A stretch of DNA of 64,000 bases from an uncultured Clostridia bacterium. Its GTDB lineage: Bacteria > Bacillota > Clostridia > Oscillospirales > SIG627. The DNA is taken from positions 1 to 64,000 of the forward strand of contig CANQBV010000008.1 of NCBI GenBank assembly GCA_947589595.1. The letters are read 5' to 3'. Positions 26,056-35,128 of the stretch are shown in pieces; position 1 is the stretch's first letter; each line of letters begins with the position of its first letter. Position numbers and translations under genes: made by a program. Under the pieces are notes generated by a model. It was not told where the DNA came from. It saw only the letters and a list, made by a program, of their open reading frames with translations, and ran no database searches.

Positions 26056-28215
26056 ATGTCCACACCTTTTTACATAGAGAAAATTGAAATCGAACAATTC
26101 AAGAAAATACAAAATCTTACGTTTGATCTGAAAAAGGAACCCGCAATTTTTTTCGGCGGGATCGGCAGCGGAAAAACTTCGATCTGTGAATTTATTCTCT
26201 TTGCCCTGTACGGCGAAGAAGCAGTATTTCTGCCCATGCGGGACAGCGAAAACTTTTCCGGCAGGTTGTGGATCCTGCGCGGTAAAGAACATCTGTGCCT
26301 GGAAAGAAGCTTGATTGCCGGGCTGGAAACGCTTTCTTTTACCGATGAAAACCAAAATCCGGTTCCTTTTGAAGCTTCTCCGGGCTTTACGCTGACGGGA
26401 ATGGACCGGGAAGGCTTCGATCTGGTGGCTTATTTTGAACAGGGGCATTACGGCAAGCCGTTTTCCCGACCGGATCGTCGTTTTATAAGACAGATCTCCC
26501 GCACGCGCCAGGAAACCGACGAGCTTTACCGCGATTTTGACGTTCTGGAGAACGATCTGCACGCCTTCTGCAACGAAGAAAAGACCGGCAAGCTCGACCT
26601 GATCGCCGCCAACAAAGAGGCACTGACGGAAAAATTACGGCAAAAACCGCTTTTGGAGGAAGAGATCCGCGTTTCGGAAGAACATTTGGCGGATATTTCC
26701 GCCAAGTTGGAGGAAAACGACAAACGCGTGGTGATTTTAAAGGCAGATCTTGCCGCGTTTACGGATGACCGCAAGCTTTTTGAAAATAAAGAAAATGCGC
26801 TGGAAATGAAAAACGAGATTCTGGCGAAAGAAAAAAAGCTGCGGATCCTTAATTTTGAACTTTCCGGCAAAATCGGAAAGCTTTCGCAAAACGAACTGGA
26901 AGAGATGAAGAACCTTTACAATGCCCTCTCTCTTTCCATTACCGAGCTCGCCGAAGCACGCAACCGGCTCACCATGGCGGAGGAGAACCTTTCCTATCAC
27001 CAGACTCTGTTTACCGGAAAAGATAACCTGGCGGACTACGAGGACGCCAGTAAAAAAATCAAAAAGAACAAAAATCTGCATATCGGTTTCCAATCCTTTG
27101 GGATTCTGTTCATTGCGTTGGGCGGAATCTGCGGATTTTTGCTGCACTACTATGAATTGGGCTGGCCGATCGCGCTTGCCGCCATGCTCTCTTTGGCGTT
27201 GGTGGGAATTTCCTTTTTCTGCTTGTCTACGATTTTCAGTTCCGCAATCCGGAAAATCATATCCGAATTTGAAAGAGCAAATTTGGGAGACTTTGAGCAC
27301 GCGTACGGACTGCTGGAGGCTCATGCCAAATCCGAGGAAATTTACCACGAGCAGGCGACTCTTGCCCGCAGGGACTGTGAAAAAAAGATCGCCGCCTCCG
27401 AAGCCGCCGAGGATGCGATTTTCAAGCGGATCTCCGCGCTTGGTTATACCGAGGACGACGGCGAAATTTTGGCAATCTGCGATGAAATTATTGAAGCCAA
27501 CGAAGGGTATTTCGATCTCGAAGCCGAAATCGAAGCGGAAAAGGCCGAGTACGAGCGGCTGATCCGCGCCAACGTGGAGAAGGATTCCTCCGATTTAAGC
27601 AGCGAATTTGTCGCCCTGCAAAAGGAACTGGATTTTCTTTTGCGGCAAAACGAATCTCTGATGCGCAAACGCGCTCTTTTGCAGAAAAAGCTGGAGGAGC
27701 TGCGCGCCGCTCTTCCGGACGAAGCACAGCTTCAAAAGGAAATCAGCGTTCTTTCCCAAACCGAGAAAGAAATGCGCAATCAATTCCGCGCCCTGCAAAT
27801 TGATTTTTCTTTGGTCGAGAGCCGCAAGAACGAATTTGAAAAGGGCTTAAAGGCCTTGCTTGCCGAGCGGATCAATGAAAAGCTCTCTTTCCGTTTGTCA
27901 GAGGAAGAGCGATATCTGTTTGACGATGAATTTGAACTCTGCTATTGCGGAAACGGCAGTGTGCTGCGTCTTGCCAATTTCGGCGGCGGCATTGCCGAAT
28001 TGGGCTTTTTAGCTTTCCGCCTGAGCTTGGCGGAATTGATTTGGGAGAATCCCACGACCATGATTTTTGACGACCCGTTCGCTTTTTTTGACGCGGAAAC
28101 CGCCAAATCTCTTTCACAGGTACTGCAAGCCTCCTCTCAGCAGCTGATCATTGCCACCTCCTCTATGAAATCGGTAGAATTGCTGCAGGATAAGGCTGTG
28201 CTCTTTACACTCTGA
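26056..28215 (+). CDS. YhaN/Rad50-like AAA ATPase with membrane segments in the coiled coil
   Basis: The 719-residue SMC/Rad50-like protein starts at the ATG at 26056, 10 bases after AAGGA. Walker A GGIGSGKTS lies at residues 34-42. A long helical arm follows. Near residues 345-395 are two strongly hydrophobic segments (FGILFIALGGICGFLL and IALAAMLSLALVGISFFCL). A second coiled coil precedes an ABC-type signature (NFGGGIAELGF) and Walker B IFDDPFAFFD. Bacillus YhaN has a similar membrane-interrupted arm and pairs with the nuclease YhaO. Here no nuclease is adjacent, and the stop overlaps recG by one base. A role in DNA repair or replication at the membrane is inferred. Confidence 0.75.
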   Translation: MSTPFYIEKIEIEQFKKIQNLTFDLKKEPAIFFGGIGSGKTSICEFILFALYGEEAVFLPMRDSENFSGRLWILRGKEHLCLERSLIAGLETLSFTDENQNPVPFEASPGFTLTGMDREGFDLVAYFEQGHYGKPFSRPDRRFIRQISRTRQETDELYRDFDVLENDLHAFCNEEKTGKLDLIAANKEALTEKLRQKPLLEEEIRVSEEHLADISAKLEENDKRVVILKADLAAFTDDRKLFENKENALEMKNEILAKEKKLRILNFELSGKIGKLSQNELEEMKNLYNALSLSITELAEARNRLTMAEENLSYHQTLFTGKDNLADYEDASKKIKKNKNLHIGFQSFGILFIALGGICGFLLHYYELGWPIALAAMLSLALVGISFFCLSTIFSSAIRKIISEFERANLGDFEHAYGLLEAHAKSEEIYHEQATLARRDCEKKIAASEAAEDAIFKRISALGYTEDDGEILAICDEIIEANEGYFDLEAEIEAEKAEYERLIRANVEKDSSDLSSEFVALQKELDFLLRQNESLMRKRALLQKKLEELRAALPDEAQLQKEISVLSQTEKEMRNQFRALQIDFSLVESRKNEFEKGLKALLAERINEKLSFRLSEEERYLFDDEFELCYCGNGSVLRLANFGGGIAELGFLAFRLSLAELIWENPTTMIFDDPFAFFDAETAKSLSQVLQASSQQLIIATSSMKSVELLQDKAVLFTL

Positions 28216-30206
28216 TGGAAAAGCTTTCCCTGCAAACGTCTGTGAGCGCCCTGCACGGCGTGGGAAAAGTGCGCGGCGAGGCGCTGAAAAAAAACGGCAT
28301 TGTTTGCATTGGCGATCTTTTGGAATTATTTCCGCGCCGGTACCTGAGTAACCGTATTTATTTCTTGTCGCCCGAGCTTTGCGGGCAATACGCCGGCTAT
28401 GAATTGACAGTCGACACCACCCCAATCCTGGCGCTGCTTCCGGGGAGAAGGCGGCTTTTGAAATTGATTGCCTCAGACGGCGCCGGAACCAAGGTTACGA
28501 TCTATTATTTCAATCAGCCCTATTTAAAAAACCAGATCTTGAAGGGCGAAACATATTTTTTCTTTGGCGAGCTGCACGAAAAAAACGGCGTATTCTCTTT
28601 ATTTTCGCCGGAGCGGGAAAAGGAACGAAAAAACGGGGAGGAATGGCGGCCGGTTTACCCGGCGATCGGCGGTATTTCCTCGAAAACGCTGGAGAAGCTG
28701 ATCCGTTCGGTACTGTACAATGTGCTTTCGGAAATCCGGGAAACGCTGCCGGAGACGATTCTGCAGCGCTTTTCCCTGCCGAATCGCGCGAAAACCATTC
28801 TTTCTCTGCATGCGCCGCTGACGGAAGCGGATTTACACGCGGCGCAAAGGCGATTGACCTTTGAAAAATATTTTGCTTTCGGACTGGAGCTGCAGCGCTT
28901 TCAAACAAAAGAAAAGCAGCGTGTTGCAGACGGGCTTGCCCCCTGCCGGTGGGAAAAGTTTTTTGCCTGTCTTCCCTACAGACTCACCGGAGCGCAGCAA
29001 AAAGCGGTTTCAGAAATCGAAAACGACTTGGTGGGAAGCGGAAAGATTCCGCTGATGAACCGTCTTTTACAAGGGGACGTCGGCAGCGGCAAAACAGCGG
29101 TGGCGGCGGCGGCGGCCTTTTTATGTGCGGAAAACGGCGGCGGTGTGCTGTTTATGGCGCCGACGGAAATTCTGGCGCGCCAGCATGAAAAAACCTTCCG
29201 GGCCATTTTTTCGCAATTAAAGATTCCAGTCTTTCTTTTGACCGGCTCTACCGCCAAAACGGAGCGGACGGCGATTATCCGCGAAACGACCCAAAACCGG
29301 CCTTATATTTTGATCGGTACGCACGCGCTGATTGAAGACACGGCGCTTTGCGGCAACGTACTTCTTGCGATCACCGACGAACAGCACCGCTTTGGCGTGC
29401 GCCAGCGCGCCAAACTGCGCGAAAAAGGAACGCTGTGCCATACGCTGGCCATGTCGGCAACACCGATCCCGCGCAGCTTGGCCCTGTTTTTATATGCGCC
29501 GGAGGAGATCAGCGTGCTGGATGAACTGCCGCCGGGGCGGCAGAAAATCGATACTTTTTATATCGGTGAGGACAAAAAAAAGCGCGCCTATGCCTTTCTG
29601 CGCGAAAAGCTGCAGGCGGGGCAAAGGGCCTATGTGGTATGTCCTTTGATCGAGCCGAACGAACAGCTTTGCGGGCTGCTTTCCGCTCAGGAAGCCTACA
29701 AAGAGCTGCAAAAGGAATTTCGCGAATTCGGCGTCGGCTTTTTGCACGGAAAAATGAAAAACGCCGAAAAAAGCACCGTCATGGAGGCGTTTCAAAAGGG
29801 TGAAGTGCAGCTTTTGGTTTCGACGACGGTGATCGAAGTGGGCGTCGACGTGCCGGAAGCGACGGTCATGATCGTAATGAACGCAGAACGCTTTGGCCTG
29901 TCGCAGCTGCATCAGCTGCGCGGCCGCGTCGGCAGGGGAAAAGAAAAATCCTTTTGTATCCTCATTTCCGCTTCTTCTGCCAAAAGTGCGCGCGAACGGC
30001 TGAAAAAGCTGTGCGAAACCGACGACGGCTTTGAACTGGCACAATTTGATTTAAAAACGCGCGGCCCCGGCGAATTTTTCGGGGAGCGGCAAACCGGTTT
30101 TGCGTTTGCAAATCCCGAAGAGTTCTCTTTGGAATTTTTGCGCGACGCCATTCAGGCTGCCAAAGAGTTTCCCGGTCTTTTTCCACAAAAAACACTGCAA
30201 TACTGA
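28215..30206 (+). CDS. recG: ATP-dependent DNA helicase RecG
   Basis: The 663-residue helicase remodels stalled forks and branched recombination intermediates. The N-terminal wedge/OB domain covers residues about 1-240 (SALHGVGKVRGEALKKNG). Walker A GDVGSGKTA is near 289 and the DEQHRFG box near 388. The helicase C-terminal motifs follow (STTVIEVGVDVPEATVM and QLHQLRGRVGRG), then the RecG-specific tail (DLKTRGPGEFFGERQTGF). Its length is slightly short of the family's usual 680-700. It is translationally coupled to the upstream Rad50-like ATPase. Confidence 0.95.
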   Translation: MEKLSLQTSVSALHGVGKVRGEALKKNGIVCIGDLLELFPRRYLSNRIYFLSPELCGQYAGYELTVDTTPILALLPGRRRLLKLIASDGAGTKVTIYYFNQPYLKNQILKGETYFFFGELHEKNGVFSLFSPEREKERKNGEEWRPVYPAIGGISSKTLEKLIRSVLYNVLSEIRETLPETILQRFSLPNRAKTILSLHAPLTEADLHAAQRRLTFEKYFAFGLELQRFQTKEKQRVADGLAPCRWEKFFACLPYRLTGAQQKAVSEIENDLVGSGKIPLMNRLLQGDVGSGKTAVAAAAAFLCAENGGGVLFMAPTEILARQHEKTFRAIFSQLKIPVFLLTGSTAKTERTAIIRETTQNRPYILIGTHALIEDTALCGNVLLAITDEQHRFGVRQRAKLREKGTLCHTLAMSATPIPRSLALFLYAPEEISVLDELPPGRQKIDTFYIGEDKKKRAYAFLREKLQAGQRAYVVCPLIEPNEQLCGLLSAQEAYKELQKEFREFGVGFLHGKMKNAEKSTVMEAFQKGEVQLLVSTTVIEVGVDVPEATVMIVMNAERFGLSQLHQLRGRVGRGKEKSFCILISASSAKSARERLKKLCETDDGFELAQFDLKTRGPGEFFGERQTGFAFANPEEFSLEFLRDAIQAAKEFPGLFPQKTLQY

Positions 30207-30214
30207 GAAAAGAA

Positions 30215-30243
30215 TTGACATTTTTATCAGAAACGAATATAAT
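30215..30243 (+). promoter_or_regulatory. Predicted promoter of the MscS channel gene
   Basis: TTGACA (30215-30220), a 17-base spacer and TATAAT (30238-30243). Confidence 0.8.
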
Positions 30244-30274
30244 AGAAAAAAAGCGCGTTTTGAAAGGAGTCTGT

Positions 30275-31084
30275 ATGTTAGAAAGCCTCAAAGAACACAT
30301 CGTTAGCTTTTCTGCTACTGCCGGAATTAAACTGATCAGCTCTATTGTGATTTTAATCGTTTGCTGGAAATTGATTTCCGTTCTGATTAAATTCCTGCAA
30401 AAAGGCAAACTTTTCGGAAAAATCGACGCCAGTGCAAAATCTTTCCTGCTCAATTTTCTTTCCATTGTTCTGAAAGTTGTTCTGGTGTTGACGGTTGCCT
30501 CTATTTTGGGCGTACCGATGACCAATGTGGTGGCCGTTCTTGGCTCCTGCGGACTGGCGATCGGCCTTGCTCTGCAGGGAAGCCTTTCCAATTTTGCCGG
30601 CGGTCTGATGATTCTGATCTTCAAGCCTTTCAAGGCGGGCGATTATGTGGAAGCCTGCGGCAATGCCGGCACGGTGCAGGCCATTTCCATGCTCTATACC
30701 AAGCTTTTGACAGTTGATAATAAAGCTATTATGATCCCCAACGGCACGCTTTCCAACAGCACGGTTATCAATTATACCGCCGAAAACATCAGAAGAGTGG
30801 ATCTTACCTTTTCTGTGGCGTATGACACCGATATTGAAAGAGTCAAAAAAATCCTTTTGGTAATCGCCGAGCAGCACGACGCCGTACTTACCGATCCGGC
30901 TCCGACGGCGCGCCTGCTGCAGCAAAATGATTCCTCTTTGGATTTCACCCTGCGTGCCTGGTGCGACAAAAAAGATTACTGGGACGTCTATTTCGATTTG
31001 AATGAAGGCGTGAAAGCCGCCTTTGACAAAGTGAATATTCAGATTCCCTATCCGCAGATGGATGTGCACGTTAAGAACGGCTGA
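30275..31084 (+). CDS. MscS-family small-conductance mechanosensitive channel
   Basis: The 269-residue protein starts at the ATG at 30275 behind AAAGGAG. Three membrane helices cover residues about 10-110. The pore-lining helix is rich in Gly and Ala (NVVAVLGSCGLAIGLALQGSLSNFAGGL). The cytosolic beta and alpha/beta cage follows (FKAGDYVE, MIPNGTLSNSTVINYT, PYPQMDVHV). It opens under membrane tension to release solutes after hypo-osmotic shock. It is a single-gene unit with promoter and terminator. Confidence 0.92.
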   Translation: MLESLKEHIVSFSATAGIKLISSIVILIVCWKLISVLIKFLQKGKLFGKIDASAKSFLLNFLSIVLKVVLVLTVASILGVPMTNVVAVLGSCGLAIGLALQGSLSNFAGGLMILIFKPFKAGDYVEACGNAGTVQAISMLYTKLLTVDNKAIMIPNGTLSNSTVINYTAENIRRVDLTFSVAYDTDIERVKKILLVIAEQHDAVLTDPAPTARLLQQNDSSLDFTLRAWCDKKDYWDVYFDLNEGVKAAFDKVNIQIPYPQMDVHVKNG

Positions 31085-31099
31085 TCCGGATTGTAAAAC

Positions 31100-31129
31100 A
31101 AAACACCGTTCCCGCGGGAACGGTGTTTT
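31100..31129. terminator. Bidirectional terminator between the MscS gene and upp
   Basis: A near-perfect palindrome (AAAACACCGTTCCCG and CGGGAACGGTGTTTT) lies between convergent genes, with T runs on both sides. Confidence 0.85.
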
Positions 31130-31142
31130 TCTTTGTTTTTTC

Positions 31143-31772
31143 TTATTTGGTACCGAAAATCCGGTCGCCGGCATCCCCCAGACCGGGAACGATGTAGCCA
31201 TGCTCGTTGAGCTTTTCGTCCACGCAAGCACAGTAGACGGACACGTCGGGGTGCTCTTTCTGCACTCTTTCCAATCCCTCAGGAGCGGCAATGATGTGCA
31301 TGAGCTTGATGTTGGTGCAGCCGCGCTGCTTGATAAAATCGATCGCGGCGACAGCGCTGCCGCCGGTAGCGCACATCGGATCGAGCAGGATCACTTCCCT
31401 TTCGCTCACGTCCTCGGGCAGCTTGCAGTAATATTCATGCGGTTCCAGGGTTTCATGATCGCGGTAAAGGCCGATATGGCCGACTCTGGCAGAAGGAACC
31501 AAAGTCAGAAGCCCCTCCACCATGCCCAGACCCGCACGGAGAATGGGAACAACCGCCAGCTTTTTGCCGGAGATCATTTTGGCTTGGCACTTAGCAATGG
31601 GCGTTTCGATTTCTACGTCTTTCAGCGGCAGATTGCGCAGCGCTTCATAGGCCATGAGGGTGGAAATTTCCTCCACTAATTCGCGGAACTGCTTGGAGCT
31701 GGTATTTTTATCGCGCAGAATTGCCATTTTATGATGGATCAGGGGATGATCAAAAACAACAACGTTATTCAT
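31143..31772 (-). CDS. upp: Uracil phosphoribosyltransferase
   Basis: The 209-residue enzyme makes UMP from uracil and PRPP in pyrimidine salvage. The PRPP-binding loop [11 protein letters not shown] lies at residues about 129-139. The uracil-binding C-terminus [18 protein letters not shown] is complete, and the N-terminal [22 protein letters not shown] is typical. It is a single gene with a consensus promoter upstream and a shared terminator downstream. Confidence 0.96.
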   Translation of the reverse strand: MNNVVVFDHPLIHHKMAILRDKNTSSKQFRELVEEISTLMAYEALRNLPLKDVEIETPIAKCQAKMISGKKLAVVPILRAGLGMVEGLLTLVPSARVGHIGLYRDHETLEPHEYYCKLPEDVSEREVILLDPMCATGGSAVAAIDFIKQRGCTNIKLMHIIAAPEGLERVQKEHPDVSVYCACVDEKLNEHGYIVPGLGDAGDRIFGTK

Positions 31773-31801
31773 GGAACGGCTCTCCTTTATTTGTTTTCAA
31801 T

Positions 31802-31830
31802 ATTCTACCACTTTCGACAAAGCGTGTCAA
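31802..31830 (-). promoter_or_regulatory. Predicted promoter of upp
   Basis: On the minus strand, TTGACA (31825-31830), a 17-base spacer and TAGAAT (31802-31807). Confidence 0.75.
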
Positions 31831-31862
31831 GTTTTGAGAACGACATTCTTGCACTTTTCATC

Positions 31863-31892
31863 TTGACAAAACCGGTCGAAACAAGGTACTAT
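31863..31892 (+). promoter_or_regulatory. Predicted promoter of the first MATE gene
   Basis: TTGACA (31863-31868), an 18-base spacer and TACTAT (31887-31892). Confidence 0.7.
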
Positions 31893-31926
31893 ATAGGAAG
31901 TTTTGTGAAAACAGTTGAGGTTTAAA

Positions 31927-33321
31927 ATGGATTCTGCAAAGACACCCTTTCAGGAAAATAAAATGGGTACTATGCCCGTCGGACGCCTTCTTTCCGGTAT
32001 GGCGATTCCGATGATGATCTCCATGCTGGTACAGGCGCTTTACAACGTGGTTGACAGCATTTTTGTTTCCCACATCAGCGCTGTGGACGACAACGCGCTG
32101 AACGCAGTTTCGCTGGCGTTTCCGCTGCAAAGCTTAATGATCGCCTTTGCCGGCGGCACGGCGATGGGGATGAACGCCCTGCTTTCCCGTTCGCTGGGTG
32201 AAAAAAAGCAGGAACGGGCTGACCGGGCTGCCTGCACGGGTATTTTTCTGATTTTCTGCAACGCGCTGCTTTTTGCACTGATTGGCGGTTTTTTTGCCAA
32301 GCCTTTCTTTGCGATGCAGACCGGCACGGAAGCGGTGGTTCGTTACGGCACGTCTTACGTCCGCATCTGTCTGATCGGCTCGATCGGGCTTTTTTCGCAA
32401 TTCTGCTTTGAACGGCTTTTGCAGGCAACGGGCAGAACCACCTGGACCATGATCACGCAGATGACCGGCGCGGTGATCAACCTGATTCTCGATCCGATTT
32501 TGATCTTCGGACTTTTCGGCTTCCCCCGCATGGAGGTTGCAGGCGCGGCGGCGGCCACCATTACCGGGCAGATCGTTGCGGCAATCATGGCGCTGATCAT
32601 CAACCTCAAAAGGAACCCGGATATTCACATCCGACTTCGCTATATCCGCTGGGACAGCCGGATCGTGGGAAAAATATATAAAATCGGACTGCCTTCGATC
32701 GTCATGCAGGCGATCGGCTCGGTAATGATCTTTACCCTGAACCAAATCCTTCTGACCTTTCATGAAATCGGCGAAACCGCGACCGCTGTTTTCGGGATTT
32801 ACTTTAAATTGCAGAGCTTTGTATTCATGCCGATTTTCGGTCTGAATAACGCCATGGTGCCGATCATTGCCTATAATTACGGCGCCCGCCAGCACGACCG
32901 TGTGAAAAAGACGATCCGCCTTGCCATGATCGGGGCGGAAGCGCTGATGCTGATCGGCGTGATCCTTTTTGAAACGGCTCCCGAAATTTTACTGGGCTTT
33001 TTCAGCCCCACCGAAAACGCCGTCACACTGGGAATTTCAGCGTTGCGGATCATTGCTTCGCACTTCCTTTTAGCCGGGGTGAGTATTGTTTCAATTTCGG
33101 TTTGCCAGGCGATCGGCAACCCGGTTCACGCTCTGATCGTTTCCGTTTGCCGGCAGCTTGTGGTGCTTTTGCCCGTGGCATGGCTCCTTTCGAGAACCGG
33201 TCTGCTTTGGACGGTGTGGCTTGCCTTCCCCATTGCCGAGTTTGTTTCAATGGTGCTGTGTCTGATCTTCCTGCGCGGTACGCTGAAAAAAGCAAAGGAG
33301 CACGCGCTGTCTGCTTTATAA
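31927..33321 (+). CDS. MATE family multidrug/cation exporter (first copy)
   Basis: The 464-residue integral membrane protein has 12 predicted helices in two MatE halves. The family-typical opening MAIPMMISMLVQALYNVVDSIFVS is at residues about 25-48. Such transporters export cationic drugs or metabolites using Na+ or H+ gradients. The ATG at 31927 with TGAGG 6 bases before it is preferred to an upstream TTG. A stem of CAAAAAGAAAGG and CCTTTCTTTTTG follows the stop. The substrate is unknown. Confidence 0.9.
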   Translation: MDSAKTPFQENKMGTMPVGRLLSGMAIPMMISMLVQALYNVVDSIFVSHISAVDDNALNAVSLAFPLQSLMIAFAGGTAMGMNALLSRSLGEKKQERADRAACTGIFLIFCNALLFALIGGFFAKPFFAMQTGTEAVVRYGTSYVRICLIGSIGLFSQFCFERLLQATGRTTWTMITQMTGAVINLILDPILIFGLFGFPRMEVAGAAAATITGQIVAAIMALIINLKRNPDIHIRLRYIRWDSRIVGKIYKIGLPSIVMQAIGSVMIFTLNQILLTFHEIGETATAVFGIYFKLQSFVFMPIFGLNNAMVPIIAYNYGARQHDRVKKTIRLAMIGAEALMLIGVILFETAPEILLGFFSPTENAVTLGISALRIIASHFLLAGVSIVSISVCQAIGNPVHALIVSVCRQLVVLLPVAWLLSRTGLLWTVWLAFPIAEFVSMVLCLIFLRGTLKKAKEHALSAL

Positions 33322-33332
33322 AAGCCGATTTA

Positions 33333-33369
33333 CAAAAAGAAAGGGCGCTTTTTACGTCCTTTCTTTTTG
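33333..33369 (+). terminator. Terminator after the first MATE gene
   Basis: Twelve-base arms (33333-33344 and 33358-33369) form an A/T-rich hairpin. Its right arm lies just before the tRNA-Gln promoter. Confidence 0.6.
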
Positions 33370-33378
33370 AAGTTTTTA

Positions 33379-33407
33379 TTGACAAATCCCCAGTTTTCCC
33401 TTATAAT
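33379..33407 (+). promoter_or_regulatory. Promoter of tRNA-Gln
   Basis: TTGACA (33379-33384), a 17-base spacer and TATAAT (33402-33407), 15 bases before the tRNA. Confidence 0.85.
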
Positions 33408-33421
33408 AGCAGAGTCCGTAT

Positions 33422-33497
33422 AGGGATGTAGCCAAGCGGTTAAGGCACCAGACTTTGACTCTGGCATGCGTGAGTTCAAATCTCGCCATCCCTGCCA
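33422..33497 (+). tRNA. tRNA-Gln (anticodon TTG)
   Basis: The acceptor stem is AGGGATG/CATCCCT with discriminator G and encoded CCA. The anticodon arm CCAGA-CTTTGAC-TCTGG places TTG at 33455-33457. The T arm is GTGAG-TTCAAAT-CTCGC. It sits between convergent MATE genes, with its own promoter and terminator. Confidence 0.95.
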
Positions 33498-33499
33498 CG

Positions 33500-33535
33500 T
33501 CGCGGCAAGTCCTTGTAGCTTGCCGCGATTTTTTT
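33500..33535 (+). terminator. Terminator of tRNA-Gln
   Basis: TCGCGGCAAG (33500-33509) pairs with CTTGCCGCGA (33519-33528), then seven T. Confidence 0.9.
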
Positions 33536-33578
33536 CACAAATCACGGCATCGTCTGACGAACTGCCGCTCCTCTCCGC

Positions 33579-33612
33579 AAAAAAGCACTTAGCAAAAGCC
33601 AAGTGCTTTTTT
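33579..33612 (-). terminator. Terminator for the second MATE gene
   Basis: AAAAAAGCACTT (33579-33590) pairs with AAGTGCTTTTTT (33601-33612). The A and T runs let it work in either direction; the minus-strand MATE gene ends 43 bases away. Confidence 0.75.
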
Positions 33613-33654
33613 TGCTACAAAAGTAATCCCCTGTGGATTTGTAAAATTTCCCTT

Positions 33655-35016
33655 TTACATGGCGCTCTCGCTCTCCGGTTTCCAAAGCTTTCTGCGACAA
33701 AGGAAAAAGTAGGAGACCAAAAAGGCGGCGCTGAAAACGTAGGAGATTGGATAGCAGAGATACAGCTCGCCTAAGCTTGAATTCGGGGAGGCGAAAAACC
33801 AGACCCACAAAAGACGCGGCATACAAATGCCGAAAGCGTTGAGAATCATGGGAACCAGGGATTTTCCCATTCCTCGCAGACACCCCAAGGTCAGCTCCGA
33901 GAAAACGTACAGGACGTACGCCCAACTGACGATCATGAGCTTGGCGATTGAAGCGTCGATCACGTCAGGCTCGGTATTATATAGTCCGATGAGCTGCCGC
34001 GGAAACAGCGTCATAACCGCCGCCATGAGAGACACCGCAAGGACGCATATGGCAATGCTGCGGACCAAAAGCTGATCAATGCGGCGGTATTCTTTGGCGC
34101 CGAAGCACTGGCCGGTAAAGCTGACACAAGCGCTGTAAAAGCTGTTTAGAACCAGGTAGATAAAATTCGTGAGACTGTTGGAAGCGGCGTTCGCCGCCAT
34201 AACCGTATCGCCAAGTACGTTGACAGAGGACTGCAAAATCACGTTGGAAATGCTGAACACCAGACCGTTCATACCGCAGGGAATGCCGACCTTGATCAGC
34301 CGCCACAGCTCCTCTTTGTGGAAGCGTAATTCCCGGAAACGCATCTGAAAGACGTCGTCGGGCGAAAAGAGGATCCGCAATACCAAGATAGCAGAGATCA
34401 CCTGCGCCACGATGGTGGCAACTGCCACGCCCGCTACGCCCATGTGGAAAACGAGAACAAAAAACAAATTCAGGCAAACGTTAACGACACCGGTCAGAGA
34501 CAAAATGATCATGGGCCTTTTAGTGTCGCCGTGAGCGCGAAGGAGCGCTGCGCCGAAATTGTAGACCATGGAGGCCGGCACACCCAGGCAATAGATGCGC
34601 ATATAGAGCGTGGCTTGATCGATGACGTTTTCCGGACAGCTCATAATTTGCAAAAGCGGGCGCGATACGGCAAAGCCAAAAACGCCAAACAATACGCCGC
34701 CCACCGCTGACAGCAAAACGGCGGTGTGCATACACCGGGCAAGCTCTGCCTGCTTTTGGGCGCCCCGGTAATTGGCGCAGACAACATTGGCGCCAACGGC
34801 AAGACCGTTGAGCAGATTTAAGATCAGCACGGTGGCGGAGGAAGTGGAGCCCACGGCGGCGAGAGCGACTTTCCCCGCGTACTGTCCGACTACAATATTA
34901 TCCGCTGCATTGTATAAATGCTGCAGCAGGTTGCTGACAAGGATCGGAAATACAAAAATTAAAAGCTTTTTTACCAAGGATCCGTTCGTTAGGTCCATGG
35001 TGTGTCGCGATTTCAT
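33655..35016 (-). CDS. MATE family exporter (second copy)
   Basis: The 453-residue membrane protein with two MatE repeats has an N-terminal LIFVFPILVSNLLQHLYNAADNIVVGQYAG, typical of the clostridial DinF/NorM-related group. It has many internal differences from the MATE protein at 31927-33321, so this is not a recent duplicate. The start ending at 35016 follows GAGGCGG. The substrate is unknown. It is convergent with tRNA-Gln and the first MATE gene. Confidence 0.9.
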   Translation of the reverse strand: MKSRHTMDLTNGSLVKKLLIFVFPILVSNLLQHLYNAADNIVVGQYAGKVALAAVGSTSSATVLILNLLNGLAVGANVVCANYRGAQKQAELARCMHTAVLLSAVGGVLFGVFGFAVSRPLLQIMSCPENVIDQATLYMRIYCLGVPASMVYNFGAALLRAHGDTKRPMIILSLTGVVNVCLNLFFVLVFHMGVAGVAVATIVAQVISAILVLRILFSPDDVFQMRFRELRFHKEELWRLIKVGIPCGMNGLVFSISNVILQSSVNVLGDTVMAANAASNSLTNFIYLVLNSFYSACVSFTGQCFGAKEYRRIDQLLVRSIAICVLAVSLMAAVMTLFPRQLIGLYNTEPDVIDASIAKLMIVSWAYVLYVFSELTLGCLRGMGKSLVPMILNAFGICMPRLLWVWFFASPNSSLGELYLCYPISYVFSAAFLVSYFFLCRRKLWKPESESAM

Positions 35017-35092
35017 TTTACCGCCTCTTTTCTCATTGTCACAAAATTCATCTTTTCTGAAACGTTTTATAATTTGTTGTCATATTTTTCAT

Positions 35093-35124
35093 AAAAAAGC
35101 GCCCGAACAATTCGGGTGCTTTTT
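35093..35124 (-). terminator. Terminator of the rpe-PHP unit
   Basis: AAAAAGC-G-CCCGAA pairs with TTCGGG-T-GCTTTTT around a 3-base loop. On the minus strand it is followed by T residues. Confidence 0.8.
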
Positions 35125-35128
35125 GGGT

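Noticed and set aside
31927-35016. The two MATE genes as a recent inverted duplication around tRNA-Gln
   Set aside because: The proteins differ throughout and have different N-termini; their convergent placement appears independent.
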